A stretch of DNA of 64,000 nt from Methylobacter sp. GTDB lineage: Bacteria; Pseudomonadota; Gammaproteobacteria; Methylococcales; Methylomonadaceae. The position numbers were made by a program, and so were the translations under genes. Shown one piece after another: positions 35,788-45,061 of this stretch. The DNA lies in NCBI GenBank assembly GCA_030684815.1, contig JAUXXQ010000128.1, positions 1-64,000 of the forward strand, read 5' to 3'. The notes beneath the pieces were generated by a model, which made no database searches, was not told the DNA's origin, and saw only the letters and a list, made by a program, of their open reading frames with translations. Position 1 is the stretch's first letter. Each line of letters starts with the position of its first letter.

Positions 35788-38463
35788 TTAATTTGTGCCG
35801 TTCTCCGGTTTATTAATTTCTGCGTCAATACTCGCCCAATTTTTTTCCTTCACCATCACAAACCGACATTTATTATCAGACAAAGAAGCCCACAGACCGG
35901 CAATTAACCTATCGTCTTCAGCTTCTCTCCAGCGGTCTGCCCCTTTATATTCGACAATCAGAATAGAATCATCGGGCAGTACACAAATAAAATCGGGATA
36001 AAATCGTCCATCGGCTTTTTGCAGAAAAAATGAACACGATTCTTTACGCACTAAATTCCGTAACCAAAACTTGATTTTCTTTTTTGCTGCCAATTGGTCA
36101 AGATAACAAGCGCATTCAAATTCTTCTTTAGAATCAAAATCACCAATTTCCCCATAATAATGATGCTCAAAACTATAATGACCGTACTTGCTTTTAACAT
36201 CATAGTTGCGCGTTGATGAATAATATTGCGGGAATTCAAACACATAATGCTCACTGATTGCCGCGTTATCAGCTTCAAACAGCGTTGTTTGATAGGCGTT
36301 TTTAATGGCGAGTTGTCGCAAATCATCAATCTGTTCTTCTAATAAATTACGGACTAAAAACTTGTGTTCATTCACGTCTACCAAGCTAAAATTCTCTAAC
36401 AAGGCTTGCAACCAAGCCATAATAAACACTTGTTTGCTGGCATGAGTCGCTGATTCATCGGTGATATTGCGACACAACCACATTGCCAATTTTATCGTGT
36501 CCCAATGCTCAGGTTGATAAACCAACTCAAGACTACGCTGCAAATTCGCCATGAAAGCGATTTTGACTGTCCCTTTCATGCCATCAATGTCAATTTCCCC
36601 CGCCTCATGTTTTAACTCGGCTTTAAATCGGCTCATCACACTGTCGTAAGGCTTGGCTGCATAGCGTGATAAATCCCACGGATAATCCAACATTTGCGGA
36701 TCATCAAACAACTGTAATTCGCCTTGTACATAAACCGCTAACTGTGGAACACGCACCCTTTCACCGCGTTCTGCGGGGGTTTTAAAAAACTCAACGGCCA
36801 CTAGCCGACTGTTTTCAGCGGCTTTCTCGATAATTATTTTTGATTCACCCTGTTCAACCGTCGCCTTTAAAACCTCCGCATCTTCAACCGTTAAGAGTGC
36901 AGTAATGGTTAATTCTTGCGTGTCATTATTCCAACTGACTTTTTCCCTTAACGGTTTCGGTAATTGCGTTAAAACAGGCCTTTCGGTCAGCGGCACCGGA
37001 ATCGGCGGTATTTTTCTATCTTTAAACAGCTCCAAGTCCAATTGGTCAGGCAAAATGGGCTTGATAAATTGCCCCACTTCTTTACGCTCAAACCCAGCGC
37101 CTTTAACCAAACTATCACGCAACGCGCTGGCGGTTTCTGAAAAGTTTGACGACACTACAAACGCATACGATTGATTAAGCTCAGGCGTATGACGGTGAAT
37201 GGCATCGGGCTGGCGTAAAATGCGCCCTAATAATTGCTCTACCCGCGTTGAAGAATGCACATTTGCCATACTGACCAAGACATAAGCAAATGAACAATCC
37301 CACCCTTCGGCTAAGGCTTGTTGGGTAATGACAAATTTCACCGGACATTTTTTATCCATAATGCCCAGCGGATAGTCTTTGGTTGCCTCCAAACCCCTTT
37401 CATCGCCCGTTGCAATCACAATTTCATGCTCAGGAATCGCGTGATTCGTTATTAACTCCTGTTTAACCCGCTCCACATCCAAGGTATCTTTGCCTGTGCG
37501 TTTCGCTTCGGCTTGAATCAACACAATAGGACGTAAATAATTGCTGCCTAGCAGATATTCCTTATCCGCTAACACCTGCAAATCATTACGGCAGGTTAGC
37601 GCGTAAGCTAAACACTGTTGCCAATTCGGTTCAGTGCGTAACAAAATCGGCAGCTTTATCATCTGCTCGTTTTTTAACTCCACCGCCGAAACGCTGTGCA
37701 GCACATTAGACGGTGTTTCTTTCGTATCAGGCGTGGCGGTAAGTTCCATAATACCGCTGGGATTGAATTTTGCTAAAGTCTCAAAGCTCAATGGTGTGCG
37801 GCTATTGTGCGCTTCATCGACAATAATAAATGGGCGGCGTAAACACAACACATTGGCTAATGAATTGATGACTACGCCGTCTTTTTGCAATGCCTGCCAT
37901 TGTTCGGGGTGAAGATGCTCAAAATGCCCCATTAACGCACCGTTATTTTCATACACCTTGCGGATTTCTTCGTTTTCAACTTTAACTTGAAAGGCTTGGC
38001 GGGTAGCGACTATCACTGTCGTTGCGGTGTTTAATGTTGCCGCTTTCACACTTTTGGCTTCATCCAAACTCAGCACTTCAATTGCGATGGTTCCGTCGTT
38101 TGATAATGCCGCGTTTGATAATGCCGCATACAACGGGTGTTCACGGTCTTTAAAACCTTTGAGCGTTTGCTCCTTAATTTGATTAGACGGTACTAGCCAT
38201 AAAATCACGCTGTGCTCAGTAACCCCTAGCAATTTCTTATTAATAATGTCAACACAACTGGCCGCTAACCAGGTTTTACCTCCGCCTGTCGGCACTCTCA
38301 GGCAAAAATACGGCATATCCTCAGCAAAGCCTGTTAATGATTGATACGGCACACCTGTCATTTCGTAAAAGGCAGTATTCGGGCTTTGTCTGTGGCAGGC
38401 ATTAAAATAATCGGCAACACTGGCTAATATCTGCTCTTGGTACTCTTTGGCAATAAATATCAT
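35788..38463 (-). CDS. res: Type III restriction enzyme Res subunit
   Basis: Res is the ATP-dependent translocase/nuclease of a type III restriction system and cuts only together with Mod. The ~891-residue protein has helicase motifs in order: Walker A RVPTGGGKTWLA near 57-68, the DEAH box IIVDEAHNS, LTATPDT, then QALAEGWDCSFAYVLVSM and the arginine-finger motif LLGRILRQPD. The C-terminal nuclease is visible as RFYPDFICVLPDDSILIVEYKG (split PD...EYK). The ATG at 38463 is chosen with AAGGAG upstream; the longer reading begins with TTG. It starts seven bases after hepT, in one operon with mod. Confidence 0.92.
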   Translation of the reverse strand: MIFIAKEYQEQILASVADYFNACHRQSPNTAFYEMTGVPYQSLTGFAEDMPYFCLRVPTGGGKTWLAASCVDIINKKLLGVTEHSVILWLVPSNQIKEQTLKGFKDREHPLYAALSNAALSNDGTIAIEVLSLDEAKSVKAATLNTATTVIVATRQAFQVKVENEEIRKVYENNGALMGHFEHLHPEQWQALQKDGVVINSLANVLCLRRPFIIVDEAHNSRTPLSFETLAKFNPSGIMELTATPDTKETPSNVLHSVSAVELKNEQMIKLPILLRTEPNWQQCLAYALTCRNDLQVLADKEYLLGSNYLRPIVLIQAEAKRTGKDTLDVERVKQELITNHAIPEHEIVIATGDERGLEATKDYPLGIMDKKCPVKFVITQQALAEGWDCSFAYVLVSMANVHSSTRVEQLLGRILRQPDAIHRHTPELNQSYAFVVSSNFSETASALRDSLVKGAGFERKEVGQFIKPILPDQLDLELFKDRKIPPIPVPLTERPVLTQLPKPLREKVSWNNDTQELTITALLTVEDAEVLKATVEQGESKIIIEKAAENSRLVAVEFFKTPAERGERVRVPQLAVYVQGELQLFDDPQMLDYPWDLSRYAAKPYDSVMSRFKAELKHEAGEIDIDGMKGTVKIAFMANLQRSLELVYQPEHWDTIKLAMWLCRNITDESATHASKQVFIMAWLQALLENFSLVDVNEHKFLVRNLLEEQIDDLRQLAIKNAYQTTLFEADNAAISEHYVFEFPQYYSSTRNYDVKSKYGHYSFEHHYYGEIGDFDSKEEFECACYLDQLAAKKKIKFWLRNLVRKESCSFFLQKADGRFYPDFICVLPDDSILIVEYKGADRWREAEDDRLIAGLWASLSDNKCRFVMVKEKNWASIDAEINKPENGTN

Positions 38464-38470
38464 AGCGGGG

Positions 38471-38920
38471 TTAAACTCCTTGTAAGCGGTTAAAATCAAT
38501 GTGTCGATAATAGCGACTACCCACCGCTAAATTTAATTCTTCAAAACTCAAAATACCTGTTTGCAAACGTGTTGCCGTCAATGCGTAAAGCGTGTTCAAA
38601 AAATCAGGCAAGTTGTTTTTAACCGTATCGAAAATAATCACCACATCCAAAGCCACATAATCATGCGCTATTCGATGCCGTAAATTGCGAATTTTTCCCC
38701 AAGGAATCGCCGCATTATCGTCTAATAAATCATCGCTTAACTTGCCCACTGTTTCACCAATGTGCATTAATAAGGTCAGCGTGGCATTAAAATTAATCTG
38801 CTCGTTATATTCAAAAAAACTTTCTGCCGAATCAGCATCTTTACTGTAAAGCATCACCTTTTCCAAAGATTCAATCATGGACAGCAACGGCAATAAATCA
38901 TTATCCTTATGCCTCAACAT
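38471..38920 (-). CDS. HepT-like HEPN-domain toxin
   Basis: The 149-residue all-helical protein is of the HEPN/DUF86 (HepT) type. The RNase-like motif R-x4-H is present in RNLRHRIAHDY (R81, H86, with Y88). HepT toxins cleave RNA or are held inactive when their MNT partner AMPylates a tyrosine near this motif. The gene overlaps mntA by 14 bases and is followed closely by res. Its place inside a restriction operon is unusual. Confidence 0.8.
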   Translation of the reverse strand: MLRHKDNDLLPLLSMIESLEKVMLYSKDADSAESFFEYNEQINFNATLTLLMHIGETVGKLSDDLLDDNAAIPWGKIRNLRHRIAHDYVALDVVIIFDTVKNNLPDFLNTLYALTATRLQTGILSFEELNLAVGSRYYRHIDFNRLQGV

Positions 38921-39206
38921 AACGGATATCCTTCATAGCTCGGTGCAGCACGATTGGATTCGCCCAACTTTTCAGCATCACATCCAAACTATTATCGACT
39001 TCCTGTTCTAAACACTGCTTAAACTGCAAAGCTGCTTCTAGGGATAAATCATCTTCAATTAACAAATCAATATCGCGTGCAGGTTCATTGCGGGCAAATG
39101 AACCAAAGACACCTAAATGAGAAATTGAAAATTGTTGTAACAGTTTTCGCTGTTTAAGTAACGCTTGTAATTCATCTACCGATGATAAATGTTGCCGTTG
39201 TTTCAT
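38907..39206 (-). CDS. MntA-like minimal nucleotidyltransferase antitoxin
   Basis: The 99-residue protein has the minimal nucleotidyltransferase core, with GSFARNEPARDIDLLIED at about 35-52. It supplies the Gly-Ser and the two catalytic aspartates, D45 and D47. The spacing between GS and the first Asp is two residues shorter than the common GS-x10-DxD pattern. MntA antitoxins inactivate HepT by adding AMP. It starts two bases after the mod stop and overlaps hepT. Confidence 0.78.
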   Translation of the reverse strand: MKQRQHLSSVDELQALLKQRKLLQQFSISHLGVFGSFARNEPARDIDLLIEDDLSLEAALQFKQCLEQEVDNSLDVMLKSWANPIVLHRAMKDIRYVEA

Positions 39207-39208
39207 GT

Positions 39209-40810
39209 TTATTTCCCCAGTGCATAAGGCGTTTGCTTAACAATAATTTGCTTATCTTTCAGCCAACTGTCACCGCCGCGTTTTGCCGTTGCATAAATAA
39301 TTTTTTGCCCTTGAAAAACTGGCAAGTCTTTAAAAATAGTGGGGGTCAGTACATTGCCTTTGTCGGGGTCTTTATCGCCTAAAATGCCGTTGTACAGTAA
39401 ATAAATAGCGCGCCCGTCAAACACGCCCAATAACGGTGAATCGGCTTTACCTGTGTAACCTGTTTTTGTTTCGGTCAGCCAGACAAATTCAGCCAATTGC
39501 CTAAACGTCACATCGGCGTTGATTTGACCATCGGCAGTGAATAAGGGTTCTTTGGATAAGCGGCAGAATTGAAAACCGCCGCCTAAGCCTTCAACGGGTT
39601 CACCTTTAGCATTGCTGTAGCCTTCAATCACCCGTTTATTGCGTTCGGCGGTGACGGTGGTGGCTATAGTTTCATCCATTTCTACTAAAATGAATTTTCG
39701 GTTGCCGCCGTCTTGTTTGTTGAGATTTAGCACGGCGTGGGCGGTTGTGCCACTGCCTGCAAATGAGTCGAGAACTAGAGAGTTTTTGTCAGAGAAAGCT
39801 TGAATAAGTTTTTGCAGTAACTCTGGGGGTTTTGGAAAAGAAAAAACCTTTCCATCACCGAATAATTCCTTAACTTCATTTGTGCCATGTTGCGTGTAGA
39901 TACCTTCAATGATTGAGTACAATTTAGCACCACGCTCTTCCCCATCCCCGTCTTTCAGATACTGCTTATAATTGACGCTCCACTTCCCCTTAACTTGTTT
40001 GATTACCAATTCATCGTTTTCAATAGCAGCTAAACAACGTTCGCGTGACCATTGCCACTGTTTTTCTGGCCATATTTCATGCCCTTCAAATGGGATTGCA
40101 TAACGAAGATTTGGGCGAGCATCCATACTGTTAGTTGCCAGTGGTTGCAAACGGTATGCCCCTCGTGTTTCGTGATTATGGTCGCTAAACTTATAATAAC
40201 GTCTGGTATTTTCGTCGGGTGGCAATACAATCTCTCCGAGACGGTCACGATACTTTGCAAAACAAAGAATATATTCGTGTAAATTTACCACTTGCTTAGA
40301 TTTTGCCCCTCCACCATAACTTTTCTTCCATACAAATGTTTCCACTCTATTTTGAATGCCAAAAATTTCGTCGAACAACAATTCTGCATACCGATGTTCA
40401 TTTCCATCTAGCGACATTAAAATAACCCCGTCATCCTTTAAAAACTGTTTAAGCAACAACAAACGCGGGTACATCATGCACAACCATCTATCATGACGGT
40501 CTAAGGTTTCACCTTCTTTGCCAACCACTGCGCCCAACCATTTACGGATTTCAGGGCTGTTGACATTATCGTTATACACCCAGCCTTCATTGCCTGTGTT
40601 ATACGGCGGGTCGATATAAATACATTTCACTTGTCCTGCATAACGCGGTAACAAGGCTTTCAGCGCGTGCAAATTATCACCCTGCACAATCAAATTGCCG
40701 CTATCGCTGTCACCACAAGACAATTCGGGGACAGGTTCTAACAAGCGATAAGGCACATCTTGATGGTGTTTTTCGACGGCAGCTTTGCCTATCCAATTCA
40801 ATGTCGGCAT
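39209..40810 (-). CDS. mod: Type III DNA adenine methyltransferase Mod subunit
   Basis: Mod recognises the site and methylates adenine for the type III system. The 533-residue sequence has the beta-class order of motifs: catalytic motif IV DPPYNTG at 67-73, then, further on, the SAM motif I DSFAGSGTTAHAV. The target-recognition region lies between them, and FILVEMDE is present. The length is normal. It is the first gene of the operon mod-mntA-hepT-res. Confidence 0.93.
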   Translation of the reverse strand: MPTLNWIGKAAVEKHHQDVPYRLLEPVPELSCGDSDSGNLIVQGDNLHALKALLPRYAGQVKCIYIDPPYNTGNEGWVYNDNVNSPEIRKWLGAVVGKEGETLDRHDRWLCMMYPRLLLLKQFLKDDGVILMSLDGNEHRYAELLFDEIFGIQNRVETFVWKKSYGGGAKSKQVVNLHEYILCFAKYRDRLGEIVLPPDENTRRYYKFSDHNHETRGAYRLQPLATNSMDARPNLRYAIPFEGHEIWPEKQWQWSRERCLAAIENDELVIKQVKGKWSVNYKQYLKDGDGEERGAKLYSIIEGIYTQHGTNEVKELFGDGKVFSFPKPPELLQKLIQAFSDKNSLVLDSFAGSGTTAHAVLNLNKQDGGNRKFILVEMDETIATTVTAERNKRVIEGYSNAKGEPVEGLGGGFQFCRLSKEPLFTADGQINADVTFRQLAEFVWLTETKTGYTGKADSPLLGVFDGRAIYLLYNGILGDKDPDKGNVLTPTIFKDLPVFQGQKIIYATAKRGGDSWLKDKQIIVKQTPYALGK

Positions 40811-40872
40811 TAGTAGACTCTGACTGCGGTAGGCCTGAATTCAACAAGCAATGTTGCGGACTCTCTCATGTT

Positions 40873-41088
40873 TTAAATTCCTGTTGGCTTGAAAAATACC
40901 AGCCATTGTACTTTTACTGCCGTGCGTTTGCATTCCGGTTTTTTTGCAGAACCTGCAATGCCGCGCTGAAACTGTCCAGTAGCCCAATGCGCACGGTGTA
41001 GAACCGGATATAAGCTTTCCATGCGCTCGCGTAGCTCTGGATGTTGGTTGAGCTGGTTGATAAAAATCTGGTCGTTGTTTGCGTTCAT
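40873..41088 (-). pseudogene. Possible 5' fragment of an IS-associated gene
   Basis: Only the first ~27 residues (MNANNDQIFINQLNQHPELR and ERMESLY) look conserved; they resemble the N-terminus of small proteins that accompany some IS transposases. The rest is not convincing. It may mark the far end of the accessory block that starts at the tRNA. Identification is from memory and weak. Confidence 0.35.
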
Positions 41089-41228
41089 GATTGTGTCAAG
41101 GCAAATAGCGGTATTTTATACATTCCCCGCACTTTTAATCACACCCTCCCTTGTGCCGATTGCTGCATCATTTTAGGCGCTTCGACCCATAATGAAAATT
41201 GTTGCGGGCACATAGTACGGTTGCCTTA

Positions 41229-41237
41229 TGCTAAAAT
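41229..41237 (+). promoter_or_regulatory. Extended -10 element upstream of map
   Basis: TGCTAAAAT fits the extended -10 pattern TGnTAnAAT and precedes map by about 77 bases. The same nonamer is found upstream of yaeQ at 46743. No good -35 is seen. Confidence 0.35.
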
Positions 41238-41314
41238 ATCCGCATTACACGGGCGCAAACTGAAACCCATACCCTTAGGCGCCCTTACCTTTTAGCCCTA
41301 CCCCCCCCTGTTCC

Positions 41315-42079
41315 ATGAGCATTATTATTAAAACCGAAAGTGAAATCGAAAAAATGCGCGTCGCCGGAAGACTGGCCGCCGAAGTCCTGGAAATGATCGC
41401 ACCTTATGTGGTTCCCGGCATCACCACCGATGAACTTAACCAAATTTGCCACGATTATATTGTCGATGTGCAGGAAGCCATTCCGGCACCGCTCAACTAT
41501 CGCGGCTTTCCAAAGTCAATCTGCACCTCCGTTAACCAACAAATCTGCCACGGTATCCCCAGCGGGAAAAAACTCAAATCAGGCGACATCGTCAATGTTG
41601 ACATTACTGTCATTAAAGACGACTACCACGGCGACACCAGTAAAATGTTTTGCGTTGGCGAAGTCAGCCAACATGCCCAACGCTTGGTTAAAATAACCCA
41701 GGAAGCGATGTTTTTGGGCATCGAACAAGTCAAGCCGGGCGCGACTTTAGGCGATGTCGGCCATGCCATCCAAAAACATGCCGAATCGAACCGCTACTCG
41801 GTGGTCAGGGAGTTTTGCGGGCATGGCATCGGCAAAGACTTCCATGAAGAACCGCAAGTGCTGCATTACGGCAAAATCGGCGACGGTGAAGTGTTGGAGG
41901 CGGGCATGATCTTAACCATCGAGCCGATGATCAACCTCGGCAAACGGCACATGAAAGTATTGCCCGACGGCTGGACGGCGGTCACTAAAGACCGGAGCCT
42001 GTCTGCACAATGGGAGCACACTGTTCTGGTCACCCAAAACGGCTACGAAATCCTAACCTTACGCCAAGAAGAAATGTGA
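41315..42079 (+). CDS. map: Type I methionine aminopeptidase
   Basis: Map removes the N-terminal methionine from nascent proteins using a dinuclear metal site. The 254-residue sequence has the pita-bread fold landmarks and all five metal ligands: two Asp in DIVNVDITVIKDDYHGDTS (split here), His in HGIGKDFHEEP, Glu in LTIEPMIN and Glu in SAQWEHTVLV. It overlaps the start of glnD, as in many gammaproteobacteria. Confidence 0.96.
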   Translation: MSIIIKTESEIEKMRVAGRLAAEVLEMIAPYVVPGITTDELNQICHDYIVDVQEAIPAPLNYRGFPKSICTSVNQQICHGIPSGKKLKSGDIVNVDITVIKDDYHGDTSKMFCVGEVSQHAQRLVKITQEAMFLGIEQVKPGATLGDVGHAIQKHAESNRYSVVREFCGHGIGKDFHEEPQVLHYGKIGDGEVLEAGMILTIEPMINLGKRHMKVLPDGWTAVTKDRSLSAQWEHTVLVTQNGYEILTLRQEEM

Positions 42080-44718
42080 GCACGTTGAATACACGCATTA
42101 ATATTTCGATTTTTGCCGAAAAAGACAGCCTGCAACAGGTTAAACAGCTGTTAAGGCAGAAAAACACCGAACTAAGGGAAAAATTTAACCCGCACAAATC
42201 GGTTGCCAAGCTACTGAAAGAAAAGTCGGATTTTATCGACGAAATATTAACCTGCTGCTGGCAGCATTATCTTGGCGAACACGCCGGTCAACTCGCGTTA
42301 TGCGCTGTGGGCGGTTACGGCAGAAAAGAACTGTTCCCCTATTCCGATATTGATTTGGTGGTGCTGCTCGACTCCGAAGACACCAGCCCTTATCAGGATG
42401 AATTATCAAACTTCTTTACCTTCCTCTGGGACATCGGCTTAAAACTAGGGCAAAGCGTCCGTAGCGTCAAGCAATGTGTCGAAGCGGCTGTAGCCGACCA
42501 AACGGTGATGACCAGCCTGATGGAAAGCCGTTTGATTACCGGCAGCACAATGTTACGCAAAGCATTAAGACAACAGATCAGCCCGGATAAAATCTGGCCG
42601 TCCGACCGGTTCTTTGCCGCCAAGATGGAAGAGCAGCGCCAACGTTACGCCAAATTCCACGACACCGCCTACAACCTCGAACCCAACATCAAAGAAGGGC
42701 CGGGCGGCCTTCGTGATAGACAAGTGATTTCTTGGGTATTTAAACGCCATTACAACGCATCATCGATCAAAGAGCTGATTAAGTACGGCTTCCTGCCCGA
42801 ATCCGAATATTTGGAACTGGTCGCCGCGCTCGAAGTGCTGTGGCGCATCCGCTATGCGCTGCATCTGTTAACCAACCGCTGCGAAGACCGGCTGATATTC
42901 GACTACCAGCGCGATCTCGCTGAGCAGTTTGGCTTTAGTACAGAACACCAGCAATACAATCAGGATGTTGAACAGTTCATGCAGTTTTATTTTAAAACCG
43001 TACTCGGTTTGGAGCGGCTCAATGAAATGCTGCTGCAGCTGTTTAATGAACGCTTTGTCGCCGGTGAGGATGTGTACAAAACCCTGCCGCTTAACGACAA
43101 ATTCGTTGTTATCAACGGTTATTTGGAAGCCAGTGACGAGACTATTTTCGAGCGGCATCCGCTGACCTTGCTGGAAATTTTCTTGATTCTGGAACAGAAC
43201 TCATCAATCAAAGGCGTCAGGGCAACCACCATCCGCCTGATCCGCAAAAACCTGCATTTAATCGACGACGACTTTCGCCATAACAAAGCCGCCAACCGGC
43301 TTTTTATCGAAGCGTTACGGCAACCGCGCGGCATCACCGACCAGCTAAGGCGGATGAACCGCTACGGCGTTTTAGCCGCTTACATCCCTTGTTTTGCCAA
43401 CATCGTCGCCCGGATGCAGTATGACTTGTTTCATATTTACACCGTCGACGAGCATACCCTGTTTGTAATCCGCAATCTGCGCCGCTTCGCCCTGGAAAAA
43501 CACTTCGACGAACTGCCTTTTTGCAATGATATTTTTCTGCTGATTGCAAAGCCCGAACTGCTCTATCTTGCCGCCCTTTTCCATGACATCGCCAAAGGCA
43601 GGAACGGCGACCACTCGGTTATCGGCGAAGACATCGCCCGAGAATTTTGCCTGCAACACGAACTTTCTGCGCATGACACCAATTTGGTGTGCTGGCTGGT
43701 GCGCAACCACCTGGTCATGTCGATGACCGCGCAACGCAAAGACATCAGCGACCCCGATGTGATCCATCAATTTGCCCAAAGCGTCGGCAGCCTTGAATAC
43801 CTGAATCATCTGTACCTACTGACTGTCGCCGACATTCGCGCAACCAATCCCGAATTGTGGAACGCCTGGAAAGACGCGCTGCTGAAAGAACTGTATTCGG
43901 TGACTTACCGCACCTTGCATCGAGGCCTGCAAAACCCGGTCACCCTGGCTGAACGCCTACTCGCCAACAAAAAAGAAGCCAAAGACGAACTGCTTAAACT
44001 CGGCATCCTGGAACCGGTCATCCTCAATTCCTGGCAACATGCCGGCGACGATTATTTTTTACGCTACTCAGCCGATGAAATCGCTTGGCATACCATTGCC
44101 ATCGCCTCCTCTACCGAAGATGAACTGCCGATGGTGCTGCTACGCCCGCAAACCCAGCGCGGCAGCGCCGAAGTGTTTGTTTACACCAAAAATGAAGAGG
44201 CCATTTTTTCGCTGAGCACAGCCACCCTCGACCAACTCGGACTGACTATCCTGGACGCCAGAATCATGACCACCACCGACAACTACGTGCTCAATAGTTT
44301 TCTGGTGCTTGAACAATCGGGGGAACCGATCAACGAACTGTTCAGGGAAGTGCATATTTGCACGGCGCTACGCAATAACCTGTTGCACCGCGAAGTCAAA
44401 AAACACAAAAATATCCATCGCCAATCGCGGCAAGCCAAGCATTTTCCTATCCCCACCAGCGTCCAATTTCATGCCGACCCGTTAAACCGGCACACCATCA
44501 TTGAACTGATCACCACCGACCATGCCGGACTTTTATCGAAAATAGGCCGCGCCTTTGTGCAACAAAACATCCACCTGCACAGCGCGAAAATAAGCACCAT
44601 AGGCAGCCGCGCCGAAGATATGTTCTACATCACCGATAACCAGTCGCAGCCGATCACCGACCCGGACAGACAGGAACAAATACGCGAAGAAATTTTGAAC
44701 AGGCTGGGCAGCACATAA
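42076..44718 (+). CDS. glnD: Bifunctional PII uridylyltransferase / uridylyl-removing enzyme GlnD
   Basis: GlnD senses glutamine and modifies PII proteins. The nucleotidyltransferase motif GGYGRKELFPYSDIDLVVLL is near the N-terminus (written here as one motif of 20 residues). An HD hydrolase motif ALFHDIAKGRNGDHS lies in the middle, and two ACT domains at the C-terminus (the second with TTDHAGLLSKIGRAF). The frame is open further upstream, but the best start is the GTG at 42076, which overlaps the map stop and gives an 880-residue protein close to the family length. AAGAAGAA precedes it. Confidence 0.93.
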   Translation: MSTLNTRINISIFAEKDSLQQVKQLLRQKNTELREKFNPHKSVAKLLKEKSDFIDEILTCCWQHYLGEHAGQLALCAVGGYGRKELFPYSDIDLVVLLDSEDTSPYQDELSNFFTFLWDIGLKLGQSVRSVKQCVEAAVADQTVMTSLMESRLITGSTMLRKALRQQISPDKIWPSDRFFAAKMEEQRQRYAKFHDTAYNLEPNIKEGPGGLRDRQVISWVFKRHYNASSIKELIKYGFLPESEYLELVAALEVLWRIRYALHLLTNRCEDRLIFDYQRDLAEQFGFSTEHQQYNQDVEQFMQFYFKTVLGLERLNEMLLQLFNERFVAGEDVYKTLPLNDKFVVINGYLEASDETIFERHPLTLLEIFLILEQNSSIKGVRATTIRLIRKNLHLIDDDFRHNKAANRLFIEALRQPRGITDQLRRMNRYGVLAAYIPCFANIVARMQYDLFHIYTVDEHTLFVIRNLRRFALEKHFDELPFCNDIFLLIAKPELLYLAALFHDIAKGRNGDHSVIGEDIAREFCLQHELSAHDTNLVCWLVRNHLVMSMTAQRKDISDPDVIHQFAQSVGSLEYLNHLYLLTVADIRATNPELWNAWKDALLKELYSVTYRTLHRGLQNPVTLAERLLANKKEAKDELLKLGILEPVILNSWQHAGDDYFLRYSADEIAWHTIAIASSTEDELPMVLLRPQTQRGSAEVFVYTKNEEAIFSLSTATLDQLGLTILDARIMTTTDNYVLNSFLVLEQSGEPINELFREVHICTALRNNLLHREVKKHKNIHRQSRQAKHFPIPTSVQFHADPLNRHTIIELITTDHAGLLSKIGRAFVQQNIHLHSAKISTIGSRAEDMFYITDNQSQPITDPDRQEQIREEILNRLGST

Positions 44719-44785
44719 TTATCAAGCCCCACACGCAAAAACCATCCCATTAACCGAACCGCTTTATATGCAAGGTAACTTTAAG

Positions 44786-45043
44786 ATGAATAAAACTATT
44801 ATTTTTTCTGCCTGCTTATGGCTTTCCCCTTTTTTTGCATACGCTGACAATCAGCAACAGGACACCGATTCAGCGGCAACAAGCAAAACCGTCCATAGCT
44901 CACAAACCACTGATACCATTATAAAAAATAATATTCCACCGCAAAAAAACCAGGCTAAGCCCTCAGAAGAAAACAGCCGCCCCATAAACCCCGAAAAACA
45001 GCCTACTGATGTCATGACGTTTTGCCGCACCCACACCTGCTAA
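44786..45043 (+). CDS. Small exported protein, unknown
   Basis: The 85-residue product has a signal peptide (about 1-20, ending AYA-D). It continues as a polar, Ser/Thr/Gln-rich chain with a Pro-rich part (PPQKNQAKP), and finishes FCRTHTC with two cysteines. AAGG lies nine bases before the ATG at 44786; an ATG six codons earlier would weaken the signal peptide. It lies 18 bases before the carbonic anhydrase gene and is probably cotranscribed with it. I recognise no family. Confidence 0.6.
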   Translation: MNKTIIFSACLWLSPFFAYADNQQQDTDSAATSKTVHSSQTTDTIIKNNIPPQKNQAKPSEENSRPINPEKQPTDVMTFCRTHTC

Positions 45044-45061
45044 CAATTAAAGGTTGCAATA

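Noticed and set aside
43372-43809. 145-codon antisense frame in glnD
   Set aside because: Antisense to the well-supported HD domain of glnD, without independent evidence.
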